A DNA stretch of 64,000 bases from Paenibacillus sp. D2_2 (GTDB taxonomy: Bacteria > Bacillota > Bacilli > Paenibacillales > Paenibacillaceae): contig NZ_CP133605.1 of the NCBI RefSeq assembly GCF_031199965.1, positions 1,396,501-1,460,500 of the forward strand, read 5' to 3'. Position numbers and translations under genes: made by a program. Each line of letters opens with the position of its first letter. Position 1 is the first letter of the stretch. This document shows positions 47,519-58,477 of this stretch, in pieces. The notes under the pieces were generated by a model. That model saw only the letters and a list, made by a program, of their open reading frames with translations, was not told the DNA's origin and searched no databases.

Positions 47519-48222
47519 GGAAATTGGATTTTTCAACGAAGACAGCATCAAGAATCACAGGTGTTCTCTTTATTATAGCTGCCATTACAGCCATATTAGG
47601 TGCTCTATTTTATAAACCGATTCTGAACGACTCAGATTATCTGGTTCAAGGTTCAGCACATGCTAATCAGGTTGTCCTGGGAGCGCTTATGGAGTTAATT
47701 CTTGTCGTTTCAGCGGTCGGTACTGCAACCGTGATGTTCCCATTCTTGAAAAAATATAATAGAACGATTGCCCTTTGGCATGTTTGCTTCCGGTTTATGG
47801 AGGCGGTTGTTATTACGGTTGGGGTTATCAGCGTATTGTCTCTGCTAACCTTAAGCCAGGACTATATAGCTTCGGGAACTCCGGACCTTGCTTCTTATCA
47901 AGTGTCGGGTACTTTGCTAAAAGCAGTGCATGACTGGACGTTTTTGCTTGGACCTAATTTCTTTCTAGGCATTAATACGATGATGTATAGCTATATTTTT
48001 TATAAGTCCAAACTTGTACCTAAGTTCATCCCCATATTGGGTTTGACAGGGTCATTATTGATCCTTCTTGCTGCCTTATTGGAAATGTTTGGGGTTATCG
48101 ATCAAGTCTCTACATGGGGAGCGATCTTGGCGCTTCCGATATTCGCCAATGAAATGACTCTTGCGGTGTGGCTCATCTCGAAAGGGTTTAATGGATCGGC
48201 AGTTCATTCAAGCAAACATTAG
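47515..48222 (+). CDS. DUF4386-family membrane protein
   Basis: A 235-residue protein with about six or seven membrane spans. TASRITGVLFIIAAITAILGALF at the N-terminus and GPNFFLGINTMMYSYIFYKSKLVPKFIPILGLTG are hallmarks of DUF4386. The family is of unknown function and typically lies near regulators and oxidoreductases, as here. The start overlaps the XRE stop, so translation is coupled. Confidence 0.85.
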   Translation: MRKLDFSTKTASRITGVLFIIAAITAILGALFYKPILNDSDYLVQGSAHANQVVLGALMELILVVSAVGTATVMFPFLKKYNRTIALWHVCFRFMEAVVITVGVISVLSLLTLSQDYIASGTPDLASYQVSGTLLKAVHDWTFLLGPNFFLGINTMMYSYIFYKSKLVPKFIPILGLTGSLLILLAALLEMFGVIDQVSTWGAILALPIFANEMTLAVWLISKGFNGSAVHSSKH

Positions 48223-48255
48223 ATTGGAAAATAGTACAATCAAGGAGGAGCAAGG

Positions 48256-49172
48256 ATGAGAGCGGTTGTGTATGACAAATACGGATCGCCCGATGTTCTT
48301 CATCTGAAGGAGCTAGAGAAACCCACACCTAAGGATAATGAAATACTGGTCAGAATATATGCGACAACGGTAACAGCGGGGGACTGGCGCATGCGAAAGG
48401 CCGACCCATTCCTCGCAAGACTGTACAATGGTCTATTAAGGCCCAAAAAGGTAACGATATTGGGGTTTGAGTTAGCTGGGGAAGTTGAATCTGTAGGCAA
48501 AGATGTAACACGATTTAAAATCGGTGATCAAGTATTTGCGTCTTGTGGTTTTGGCTTCGGCGCATATGCCGAGTACAAATGCTTGCCTGAAGATGGATTG
48601 GTGGCCATCAAACCGGTGAAAGTGAGCTATGAGGAGGCTGCCGCTGTTCCCATTGGGGAATAACCGCGTTGAACTTTCTTAGGGAGGGGAATATCGCGAG
48701 CGGAATGAAGGTTCTTATTTATGGAGCCTCTGGGAGTGTTGGTACTTTTGCGGTGCAGCTTGCCAAATATTACGGGGCAGATGTAACAGGAGTATGCAGT
48801 ACCACCAATCTTGAGATGGTAAGATCTATAGGAGCTGATCGAGTCATAGATTATACGAAACAGGATTTCATGGCGCTTGGAGAAAGCTATGATTTAATCT
48901 TTGATGCCGTCGGGAAACCGATATCGAAAATCAAAAAATCGATATTCCAAAAAGCACTGCGTACGAACGGAAAATATGTGAGTGTGCATATGACACAAAA
49001 GCCTCGCACCCAAGACCTCATCTTCCTCCAAGAGCTACTCGGGGCTGGTAAAATTAAACCAGTCATCGATAGACGCTATTCGTTGGAACAAATTCCCGAT
49101 GCCCATCGTTATGTAGAACAAAAACATAAGAAGGGGAATGTCGTCGTAACTGTGAGAGAAACTTGCCTTTAG
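48256..49172 (+). CDS. Medium-chain (quinone-oxidoreductase-like) alcohol dehydrogenase (frameshifted)
   Basis: About 305 residues after adding one G at 48655-48658. The GroES-like N-terminus has [36 protein letters not shown] and [17 protein letters not shown]; the repaired middle [16 protein letters not shown] leads into the NADPH loop [27 protein letters not shown]. No zinc-ligand set is present, so it is of the zinc-free QOR type acting on quinones or enones. Last gene of the four-gene operon starting at 46843; ribosome site caaggaggagcaagg. Confidence 0.87.
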
Positions 49173-49513
49173 TGAGTAACAGGAATAAGGATAAGATAGA
49201 CAACGCGATTATCGGCGTTTTATATTAGCGGTTTTATCCACACCGACTCTCAAGATGCCCAGCATCTTGGCGAATTTCGGATCGTGGTATTTTTTTTGCT
49301 GAATAAACAAATCGTTGGAGGATTTTCCCATAGTTTATTGAAAGATAGGAGTACCTGAAATCGATGTACGGCGCCATTGGGAATGGGAGTAATGGGCAAC
49401 CGGATGCGGTGTTCTAGGGTAAGATTATCCTGTTCAGCTCGACGGCCATTTCGTTGTTTACGCGGGCAATCATCCGTTCGGGAAGTCTATTCGGAAAAGA
49501 GGAAATTGAGCTG
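49173..49513. other. Intergenic region, nothing firmly recognised
   Basis: 341 bases with stop codons in all forward frames. Short stretches near the right end are open into the acyltransferase frame but show no family pattern; it may be a gene remnant. Confidence 0.4.
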
Positions 49514-50770
49514 ATGTCAAAGATTCGGTTAGGCAGTACCCAATTAACAGGAGCGAATGGCATTCGTGCGATCGCTTGCCTGTCCGTCATCCTACATCAT
49601 TTGTCACAACGTCTAGCGATGCCCGCACAAAAGCATTGGCTTCAAGAAGTGCAGTCGGTTTTTCTGCTTGGGAACAGCGGGGTCAGCTTGTTTTTCGTGT
49701 TAAGCGGATTTTTGTTGTCGTTCCCTTTTTGGAGCGCTTATTTGGAAAATGAGGCGTATCCGAGTATCCGAACGTATGCAGTGCGTCGCGCTGCAAGAAT
49801 TATGCCCGGCTTCTATGTTTCGTTCTTGGTTTGTCTGTTGCTTGTATGGAGGCTGGACATTCATACCGAGTTTTTGTGGCGGCGAATCATAACGGGTTTC
49901 ACGTTTACGTCTGGCTTCCACTATACAACGTTTTTTCCGTCCGACTTGAATGGGCCATTCTGGTCGATCAGCTTCGAGGTGTTTTGCTACATGCTTATGC
50001 CTTTATTTATGGCTTTATTGTTTATGCTCAGCAAGCGGCGTTCGTTCGGAAAGGCGATTTTGTTCTGGGTCGTCGCATTTGGATTGGTGCTTGTCGCCAA
50101 CTCGCTCATACATCGGTGGTTTACGCCAAGCGAAGATGGCCGAGGTTGGGAATTTGGTCAGCTCGGCGGTGCAAAATACTGGATGCCGAATTACAATCCA
50201 ATCGGATTCTTCGGCCACTTCACCATCGGCATCCTGGCGGCGGGCGTAACAACCGCGATCATGCAGCGCGGCACCGCAATCGAGCGGTTTCGAAAACTTG
50301 GGCTGTTCGACGTAGTCGGGGGAGTCGCTTTGGTGCTTGCCGGCTTGCTGATCTGGCGCATGCGCCATCTAGGCGAATTTGACTTCAGCTTCCAGCACCA
50401 GCCGTACTACTTCCCGGCTTATGCCACTTTGTTCGGAGTCGTGCTGTTGTCGGCACCGTTCAGCCTGATGTTAGGGCGGTTGCTTGAAAACCGCTTTTTT
50501 CGATTTACCGCGAAAATTTCGTTCGGCTTGTATATTTGGCACTATCTGTTCATAACCTTAATCGAAATGTACGGCATAAAGGATTATCACTATTTCGGGA
50601 TCGTGGACGTGTGGCGATGGTTAGGCATCAGTGTATCCGTCGTTGCAATCTCGTATGCGGTGGCGACGATCTCTTATTATGTCATAGAGCAGCCGTTCAT
50701 CAATTGGTCGAAGGGTAAACCGTTCTTTCGGCGCAAGCGGACGGATACACACTCGGGTAAAGCCGCATAA
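49514..50770 (+). CDS. Acyltransferase 3 family membrane protein
   Basis: A 418-residue integral membrane O-acyltransferase with about ten spans. Family marks: NGIRAIACLSVILHHLSQR with the catalytic His, NSGVSLFFVLSGFLLSFPFW, the R-x-x-R in YAVRRAARIMPGFYVSF and the FWSISFEVFCYMLMPL block. These enzymes acetylate or succinylate cell-surface sugars or peptidoglycan. G+C is higher than in the preceding operon. Preferred start is 49514; an in-frame codon at 49454 lacks a site. Single gene ended by the hairpin at 50834. Confidence 0.9.
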   Translation: MSKIRLGSTQLTGANGIRAIACLSVILHHLSQRLAMPAQKHWLQEVQSVFLLGNSGVSLFFVLSGFLLSFPFWSAYLENEAYPSIRTYAVRRAARIMPGFYVSFLVCLLLVWRLDIHTEFLWRRIITGFTFTSGFHYTTFFPSDLNGPFWSISFEVFCYMLMPLFMALLFMLSKRRSFGKAILFWVVAFGLVLVANSLIHRWFTPSEDGRGWEFGQLGGAKYWMPNYNPIGFFGHFTIGILAAGVTTAIMQRGTAIERFRKLGLFDVVGGVALVLAGLLIWRMRHLGEFDFSFQHQPYYFPAYATLFGVVLLSAPFSLMLGRLLENRFFRFTAKISFGLYIWHYLFITLIEMYGIKDYHYFGIVDVWRWLGISVSVVAISYAVATISYYVIEQPFINWSKGKPFFRRKRTDTHSGKAA

Positions 50771-50819
50771 GTTATGGTGGCGGAGGGGAATCGTTGGTCA
50801 ACTAGCTCGGTCGCCTAGC

Positions 50820-50884
50820 TCTAACAGAAATAGAGGCCTTTATTCATAGGAATAAAGGCCTTTTGAAATTCTAACGGAAATGAG
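50820..50884. repeat. Intergenic variable-motif repeat locus D
   Basis: tctaacagaaatag (50820) and tctaacggaaatgag (50870) flank a hairpin; both are variants of the tctaacgg(a/c) motif of locus A. Confidence 0.5.
50834..50864 (+). terminator. Terminator after the acyltransferase gene
   Basis: aggcctttattc / gaataaaggcct, loop atag, then tttt. Confidence 0.8.
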
Positions 50885-50925
50885 TGCCTCTACCGAGTCA
50901 TAATGATCTGATTTCTCTAGTTTCC

Positions 50926-51808
50926 TTAGCGTTCCCGCTTCCCATCCCGAAATGCCGATGGTGTCTGGCCGGTGACCTTCTTGAATAGCATGGAGAAATA
51001 CTTGTCGTTACTATAGCCGACACGGGCGGCGATTTCGTGAACCGGAATGTCGCTGTCCGCCAGCAGTCGCTTAGCTCCCTCAATTCTCCGATTAATCAGG
51101 TAATTAACGGGAGAGTCGCCAAGATCTTTTTGAAACGGTGGGATAGGTAGTGCTGGCTAACATAGAGCGTGTCGGCGATATCCTTGAGCGTGATGCTCTG
51201 AGTGTAGTTCTTATCGATAAATTCCTTCGTCCGCAGGGATATTTCGTTCTTGCCCTTTAGCTCCTGGAACTGATGCTTCACATCAACAATGCGATAAATA
51301 AGTGTAATCAGCGACATTAACAGGTTATTACTGAGCGTCTCATAGCCCAGAACCTGGGAGTCACATTCCTGCAGCATCTCGGACAGATAGCTCTCTACCC
51401 GATAAGCGTACTTCTCGCAAGAAATGACTGGGTCTACATATGGGGGAGCAGCATTCCGTAAGGGACACCCTCAATATGTAGATTATCTACGCCGCAATAG
51501 AATACCTTGAAAGGCACCTCGCTCGAAGAACGCTCCTCATGGGGAACTCCGGGGTTATAGATGGCTACATCCCCTTGCTGCAGAGTGTAGTTTTTTCCAC
51601 CGATCGAGAACTCTCCGGTCCCTTCCACAATGTAGATGATCTCGCAAAAATCATGAATCTGCGGTGGCGCGTAGAAGAAGCTCTCATCCTCAACCTTGCC
51701 GGCGAAGAGTAGCTCTGGGACTCTTTTGAAGCGGAAGGTATCGCTTTTTTGATGGGTGATTTCGATTTTAGGCACAACGGTTCCCTCCCGATAACAATCT
51801 AACTTCAT
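50926..51808 (-). CDS. AraC-family regulator with cupin domain (two frameshifts)
   Basis: About 294 residues after adding one base at 51442-51446 and one at 51127-51131. The N-terminal cupin sugar-sensing domain has DFCEIIYIVEGTGEFSIGGKNYTLQQGDVAIYNPGVPHEE; the C-terminal double helix-turn-helix is TLKDIADTLYVSQHYLSHRFKKD-type followed by VHEIAARVGYSNDKYFSMLFKKVTGQTPSAFR. This build is common for activators of plant- and mucin-sugar genes; the fucose operon 1.1 kb away on the other strand is a possible target. Start 51808 has a weak aagg site. Confidence 0.85.
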
Positions 51809-51889
51809 TATGCCATAACCTTGGGCCATCTGAAAAAGGGTTAATTTACTCTGACTGGATCATTTAAGAGAACAGATTCCCACCAAATG

Positions 51890-52699
51890 CTAAGCATTCT
51901 CCTGCTTCAAAAAAGGCGGATACATCATCAATGCATGATTTTCTGTCACATATTGATCGTCTACCAGCTCGCCCTCCACATTGCTCACCCGCCTGAAAAT
52001 AAGATTATGTCTGACATACCCGCCCCATGATTGCTGTGTCATGCTATGTTCTTTTTCATAGATCTCGTATCTGAGTTTGCTTGCCGAGGTAGTATTCCAG
52101 CTTCCGACCAGATGGTCGTTGGTCAGATAGACATACAGCTGATAAGGCTGATCTGTCGGGTTGTAAATTTGCAAGTCAAGGTAGTTGTAAGCGCAGGTAG
52201 CTCCGCTGCCAAAAGGCTGATTTCGATTCGAATCAGGGAATACGTCGTAACTATGGCGGTGTCTCTCCGTAACTTCCAAGGGAGTATGCAGCGTAATCCA
52301 GTAGATCAAGTTGGATAGCTGACATAGTCCACCACCGACGCCCGCCCGGAAGCTACCGTAGAATAGGACCATTCCCTCAACATACCCCTTTCTGCGCGAA
52401 GGACGGCCGATTAATTTCCAATAAGAGAATGTCTCGCCAGGCTGGATTACAATACCGTTTACTCTTTGTAAGGCCAGCTTCAGGTTTATGATTTTATTCG
52501 TCTGCATCCACATGTCAACGTTTTTAAGTTGCCGGATTAGCGGCGTCTGATGCCTGATAATCTCCGCGGGGAGTAAGGAGGGGCTTGTCTTTGCGGCATA
52601 TTTGGTTCGACCTAAATACCATTTCAAGTATCTTCTCCAGCGAAAATAAAAAGCACCCAAGATTAAGCGCATTTTTGATCTGGGAATCGGCTTCTTCAA
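51890..52699 (-). CDS. VanW-family protein
   Basis: A 269-residue protein of the VanW family. Marks are NLKLALQRVNGIVIQPGETFSYWKLIGRPSRRKGYVEGM, the GVGGGLCQLSNLIYW block with Cys-Gln, and RHRHSYDVFPDSNRNQPFGSGAT. VanW is an accessory protein of unknown function in some VanB glycopeptide-resistance clusters; chromosomal forms are widespread. Here no van ligase or sensor is near, and the VanZ-like gene at 9030 is far away. A TTG start at 52699 follows aggggcatac. It stands between the AraC gene and the fuc operon. Confidence 0.88.
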   Translation of the reverse strand: MKKPIPRSKMRLILGAFYFRWRRYLKWYLGRTKYAAKTSPSLLPAEIIRHQTPLIRQLKNVDMWMQTNKIINLKLALQRVNGIVIQPGETFSYWKLIGRPSRRKGYVEGMVLFYGSFRAGVGGGLCQLSNLIYWITLHTPLEVTERHRHSYDVFPDSNRNQPFGSGATCAYNYLDLQIYNPTDQPYQLYVYLTNDHLVGSWNTTSASKLRYEIYEKEHSMTQQSWGGYVRHNLIFRRVSNVEGELVDDQYVTENHALMMYPPFLKQENA

Positions 52700-52954
52700 T
52701 GTATGCCCCTAAAATGAATTTTAATGATGTAACCATCTTATTAAAGAAGCTAAGTACTGAGAACGCCTGAGGTGACTAGTTTCGTTGTTTGTTTATTCAA
52801 AACACCTTCCTATAATTGGTATTATACATTAGCTTCCCTCCCCCAGGTACACTATATTGACCACCCCCTCCAGTTAAAAGACAGCATAGTGGGTTATCGC
52901 CCTTTCAGCCTCCAACTAGAATGAAGACATAACAAAGCTAGAGGAGGATGTTTC
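52700..52954. other. Intergenic region with the fuc operon promoter
   Basis: 255 bases between the divergent VanW and fucI genes. A good ribosome site (agaggaggatgttt) precedes fucI; no clear operator or cre box was found. Confidence 0.4.
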
Positions 52955-54745
<1,791 letters not shown>

Positions 54746-54800
54746 CTCGAAACACAGCGTGGATTATGGCTTTATACCTATGAGAGGGGAAATAACTACG

Positions 54801-55460
54801 ATGCAAAACATAGATATCCGTAACGAATTGTGCAAATACGCACAAAAAATAGTTGCCCAGGGCCTTGTTGTAGGCCCTGGCGGTAACATCAGTGCCCGCG
54901 CCGGAGACAAAATGTACTTGTCGCCAAGCGGCTTCGCTCTGGAAGAGATCAAGGCTGAAGAGTGGGTCGAAGTCGATATTCCGAGTGGAGAAATAACCGA
55001 CAGCGGCTATCGTCCATCCTCCGAGGTACTGATGCATCTATATGGCTATCGCAGCAATCCGGACATTTCAGCGATGGTGCATACGCACCCGTCGCATTGC
55101 ATTGCGTTTACGTTAATCGCGGAGGAACTGCCGATCATGTTCCCGGATCAAGCGGCTCTGGTCGGACGTACCGCCTTTATTCCTTATGTGATTCCGACAA
55201 CCGATCTGCTTGCTGATGCAGTGGCCGCTAAGGTGAACGAGGCTAGCTCGATTTTATTGGGCAACCATGGTCTGGTGACTACAGGCAGAAATCTACGCGA
55301 AGCTTTCTACCGTACGCAGGTCGTTGAGGAAAGCGCCAAAATCTATTTGGCCGCGAAGGCAGCCGGAACGCCGTCCGTGCTTACGGATGAAGAAGTGGAT
55401 GCCATTGCTGCGCTTGAAAGTGAAGACTACCGGATTCAATTACTGCAGAAAATGAAATAA
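54801..55460 (+). CDS. fucA: L-fuculose-phosphate aldolase
   Basis: A 219-residue class II (zinc) aldolase of the AraD/FucA family splitting L-fuculose-1-phosphate to dihydroxyacetone phosphate and L-lactaldehyde. GPGGNISARAGDKMYLSPSG binds phosphate; catalytic E is in RPSSEVLMH and the zinc histidines in MVHTHPSHC and LGNHGLVT. An open frame extends further upstream into fucI, but ATG 54801 with agaggggaaata before it is the clear start. Confidence 0.94.
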   Translation: MQNIDIRNELCKYAQKIVAQGLVVGPGGNISARAGDKMYLSPSGFALEEIKAEEWVEVDIPSGEITDSGYRPSSEVLMHLYGYRSNPDISAMVHTHPSHCIAFTLIAEELPIMFPDQAALVGRTAFIPYVIPTTDLLADAVAAKVNEASSILLGNHGLVTTGRNLREAFYRTQVVEESAKIYLAAKAAGTPSVLTDEEVDAIAALESEDYRIQLLQKMK

Positions 55461-55477
55461 ACAAGGCGGTGCCACGA

Positions 55478-56983
55478 ATGACTCATACACCAACAGTTCT
55501 GGCGTTTGATCTGGGCGCCGGCAGCGGGAGAGCTCTTATTGGAGAAATGATGGAAGCTGCGCCGGGCGGCTCCAAGCGATTGCAGATAACTGAGATTCAC
55601 CGATTCTCCAATACGCCCGTCCGCATCGGCGAGCATCTGCATTGGAACACGCTCGGATTGCTTCACGAGATCAAGACGGGCATCAGCAAAGCGTTCCAGC
55701 TCGGCTATAAGCCGGAGAGCTGTGCGATCGACACCTGGGGCGTAGATTTCGGCCTGCTTGATGCTAATGGAGAACTACTCGGCATTCCGTATCATTATCG
55801 TGATCATCAGACCGAGGGATTGGTCGAGGAGTTGTCTGCGAAGCTGGGTGCGGAGCGGTTGTTCGCTGAGAGCGGCCTGCAATTCATGCCTTTTAATACA
55901 CTGTATCAGCTCTATGCGATGAAGAAAGCCAACTCTCCGAAGCTGGATGTGGCTGAGACGCTACTACTGACACCTGATCTGCTGAACTATTTTCTAACGG
56001 GGCGTAAAGCATGTGAATTTACGATGGCGACGACGACTCAGCTCTACGATCCGGCGAATCGAGCTTGGAATAAGCAACTGATGAGTGAGCTGGGACTATC
56101 CGATTTCCTGTTCTTGGAGCCAGTGCAGCCGGGAACGGAAATCGGTCAGCTAACAGAGGAGATCTGTGCAGAGCTGGGCGTACCACGGCTCAAGGTGATT
56201 GCTGCTGTATCGCATGATACGGAATCAGCAGCCGCTGCCGTGCCTGCGTCTTCGCAGAGCTTTGCCTATCTCGTCAGCGGGACATGGTCCTTGCTTGGAA
56301 CGCAAATGCAAGAACCGCTCCTGCATCCTGATGTATTGAAGTTGGAATTTTCCAACGAAGGGGGAGCAGGTGGAACGTACCATTTGCTGAAAAATATTAT
56401 GGGCCTATGGATTCTGCAGGAGTGCAAACGGATCTGGGAACAACGGGGCGAGTCGCTCACTTTTTCGCAACTTGTTGCCCTGGCTGAGATAGCGGAACCG
56501 TTCCGCAGTTTGATTGATCCTGATGATCTGCGATTTATGAATCCGGATTCTATGCCGGAGGAAATAGCTGACTTTTGTCGCGAGAGCGGGCAGCCTGAGC
56601 CGCGGACGATTGGCGAGACGGTGCGCTGTACTCTGGAGAGTCTGGCGCTCAAGTATCGTATGGTGCTGGAGCAGGCCGAGAAGCTGACCGAGGCGAAGTT
56701 TGATGGGTTGCATATGGTCGGCGGTGGTATTCAGAATGAATTGCTGTGCCGCTTCACGGCGGGAGCAATTGGACGTCCAGTCTGGACCTGCCCGGTTGAA
56801 GCTAGCGCAATCGGCAATATGCTTGTACAACTGCAGACCGGAGGCTATCTAACCGATATGCAGGAGGGCGTAGAACTGGTGAAGGCTTCTTTTCCAATAA
56901 GCACGTATGAATCTGAACAGCAGACCGAATGGGAAAATGCATATGCACGGTATCAGCAGCTGATGGAGGTAAAGCCATGTTAA
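55478..56983 (+). CDS. Rhamnulokinase-family sugar kinase, probable L-fuculokinase
   Basis: A 501-residue FGGY kinase. LAFDLGAGSGRALIGE is the phosphate loop, IDTWGVDFGLLDANGELLG and VSGTWSLLGTQMQEP are rhamnulokinase blocks, and HMVGGGIQNELLCRFTAGA is the adenosine motif. By sequence it is nearer RhaB than E. coli FucK, but between fucA and fucU its job is most probably phosphorylation of L-fuculose; a dual role on rhamnulose is possible. The start 55478 follows caaggcggtg. It overlaps fucU by 7 bases. Confidence 0.9.
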   Translation: MTHTPTVLAFDLGAGSGRALIGEMMEAAPGGSKRLQITEIHRFSNTPVRIGEHLHWNTLGLLHEIKTGISKAFQLGYKPESCAIDTWGVDFGLLDANGELLGIPYHYRDHQTEGLVEELSAKLGAERLFAESGLQFMPFNTLYQLYAMKKANSPKLDVAETLLLTPDLLNYFLTGRKACEFTMATTTQLYDPANRAWNKQLMSELGLSDFLFLEPVQPGTEIGQLTEEICAELGVPRLKVIAAVSHDTESAAAAVPASSQSFAYLVSGTWSLLGTQMQEPLLHPDVLKLEFSNEGGAGGTYHLLKNIMGLWILQECKRIWEQRGESLTFSQLVALAEIAEPFRSLIDPDDLRFMNPDSMPEEIADFCRESGQPEPRTIGETVRCTLESLALKYRMVLEQAEKLTEAKFDGLHMVGGGIQNELLCRFTAGAIGRPVWTCPVEASAIGNMLVQLQTGGYLTDMQEGVELVKASFPISTYESEQQTEWENAYARYQQLMEVKPC

Positions 56984-57411
56984 AAGGAATTTCCAGCTTA
57001 ATTTCGCCTGATCTGATTAAAATATTGATGGAAATGGGCCACTCCGATGAGATCGTATTCGCTGATGCGAACTTCCCGGCGGCGAGTCATGCCCAGCGGC
57101 TCGTTCGCTGCGACGGGCACAGCATACCGGAGTTGTTAGAGGCGATCCTGCCGCTTTTTCCGCTGGATATCTATGTGGATCATCCTGCAGCCCTTATGGC
57201 TGTAACTCCTGGAGATCCGGTAGAGACTCCAGTTTGGGATCGCTACAAGAGTATCGTTGCGAAGCATGATGCGAGACCGGAAACTTTTGAAGAGATAGAG
57301 AGATTTGCGTTTTATGAGCGTGCCAAACGGGCTTATGCGGTCGTATCGACTGGAGAACTAGCGCTTTATGCCAATATTATTCTTAAAAAGGGCATAGTGT
57401 CCGAGCCGTGA
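56977..57411 (+). CDS. fucU: L-fucose mutarotase FucU
   Basis: A 144-residue RbsD/FucU-family mutarotase that speeds conversion of alpha- and beta-fucopyranose, supplying the isomerase. ISSLISPDLIKILMEMGHSDEIVFADANFPA carries the active-site His and Asp; LFPLDIYVDHPAALM and the C-terminal RAYAVVSTGELALYANIIL with Tyr complete the site. It overlaps the kinase gene and is read from an atggaggtaaag site. Confidence 0.95.
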   Translation: MLKGISSLISPDLIKILMEMGHSDEIVFADANFPAASHAQRLVRCDGHSIPELLEAILPLFPLDIYVDHPAALMAVTPGDPVETPVWDRYKSIVAKHDARPETFEEIERFAFYERAKRAYAVVSTGELALYANIILKKGIVSEP

Positions 57412-57467
57412 TAACCCTATAATGGAAGGAGAACCAACAATCTTCTTTCCAAAGGAGCTTCTATCTC

Positions 57468-58205
57468 ATGATGTTTACCGCTTTGGTGACAGGTGCCGAT
57501 CGTGGCGTTGGGTTTGAAATGGTCCGTGGATTGCTGCACGAAGGATATCGTGTGATTGCTGGCAGATATAACAAGCAGGAGAAGTCGCTTTCCGAGCTGG
57601 GTACAGCTTACGGGGAGCGGCTTATTCTCGTTGATCTGGATGTAGGCAGCGACGAGAGCGTGAAGGCAGCGGTACGGACCGTAAAGGAGCAAGGCTGTGA
57701 GACGGTGGATCTGCTGATCAACAACGCGGCGATTCTCGGCGATATTCAGTCTGGTGTAGGCGATGAGCTCGATTTTGCGGACATGCTTCAGGTGTACAAT
57801 GTCAATGCACTCGGGGCGCAACGAATGACGAATGCGCTGCATGAGATGATTGTGAACAGCGTACATAAGCTGATCGTTAATATCTCCTCTGAGGCGGGAA
57901 GCATCGAACAGTGCAGCCGGGACCGCTGGTTTGCCTATGGCATGTCAAAAGCAGCTCAGAATATGCAGTCCAAGCAAGTGTTCAACAGTATGAAATCGGA
58001 TGGTGTACGCATGCTGGTTGTGCATCCTGGGTGGGTGCAGACCTATATGCGCGGAGCACTTGATGCAGAAGCAGCTTTGACGCCGGCTGAGTCGGCTAAC
58101 GGAATTCTGAGGCTGATCCGCGAGCGGTTCACTGACCCAACAGTTGTAGTGGCCGAGCAGAGGCTGGACTTTGTCGATGTAGATGGGAATAGTTGGCCAT
58201 GGTAG
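57468..58205 (+). CDS. Short-chain dehydrogenase/reductase
   Basis: A 245-residue SDR. The cofactor loop is ALVTGADRGVGFEMVRGL (T-G-x3-G-x-G), with NNAAILGD, the catalytic Ser in NISSEAG and the Y-x3-K in WFAYGMSKAAQ. It follows fucU by 56 bases in the same direction with an aaaggagctt site and so may be part of the fuc transcript; reduction or oxidation of a fucose-derived aldehyde is a thought, not shown. Resembles the C-factor-like SDR branch. Confidence 0.88.
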   Translation: MMFTALVTGADRGVGFEMVRGLLHEGYRVIAGRYNKQEKSLSELGTAYGERLILVDLDVGSDESVKAAVRTVKEQGCETVDLLINNAAILGDIQSGVGDELDFADMLQVYNVNALGAQRMTNALHEMIVNSVHKLIVNISSEAGSIEQCSRDRWFAYGMSKAAQNMQSKQVFNSMKSDGVRMLVVHPGWVQTYMRGALDAEAALTPAESANGILRLIRERFTDPTVVVAEQRLDFVDVDGNSWPW

Positions 58206-58227
58206 AGAATAGTGATGGTGAGTAGTA

Positions 58228-58410
58228 GAGGAAATTCAAAAAGCCCGCTTTTGATCACGAAGTAACACTGAGAGCTTATTCGACATCGAATCTTGAATTC
58301 AGCCGGGCCTTCCGGTGCTCACGTACCAACTACGTACGTTCCGCTCCTCAGTCCCTAGCTTTATCCAACCTTCTCGGTGCTGAAAACCGTACTTTTTGAA
58401 TACGCACTAG
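58228..58410 (+). repeat. MITE-like dispersed repeat, copy 2
   Basis: About 183 bases, collinear with 34537-34719 with few substitutions; ends attcaaaaagcccgctttt and accgtactttttgaat. No coding capacity. Confidence 0.75.
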
Positions 58411-58477
58411 AAGGTAGTAAATAGGGTGCCACTGTGTCAGGTCAGAGTTTACTATTTTGATAAGGAGATGTGTTTAT

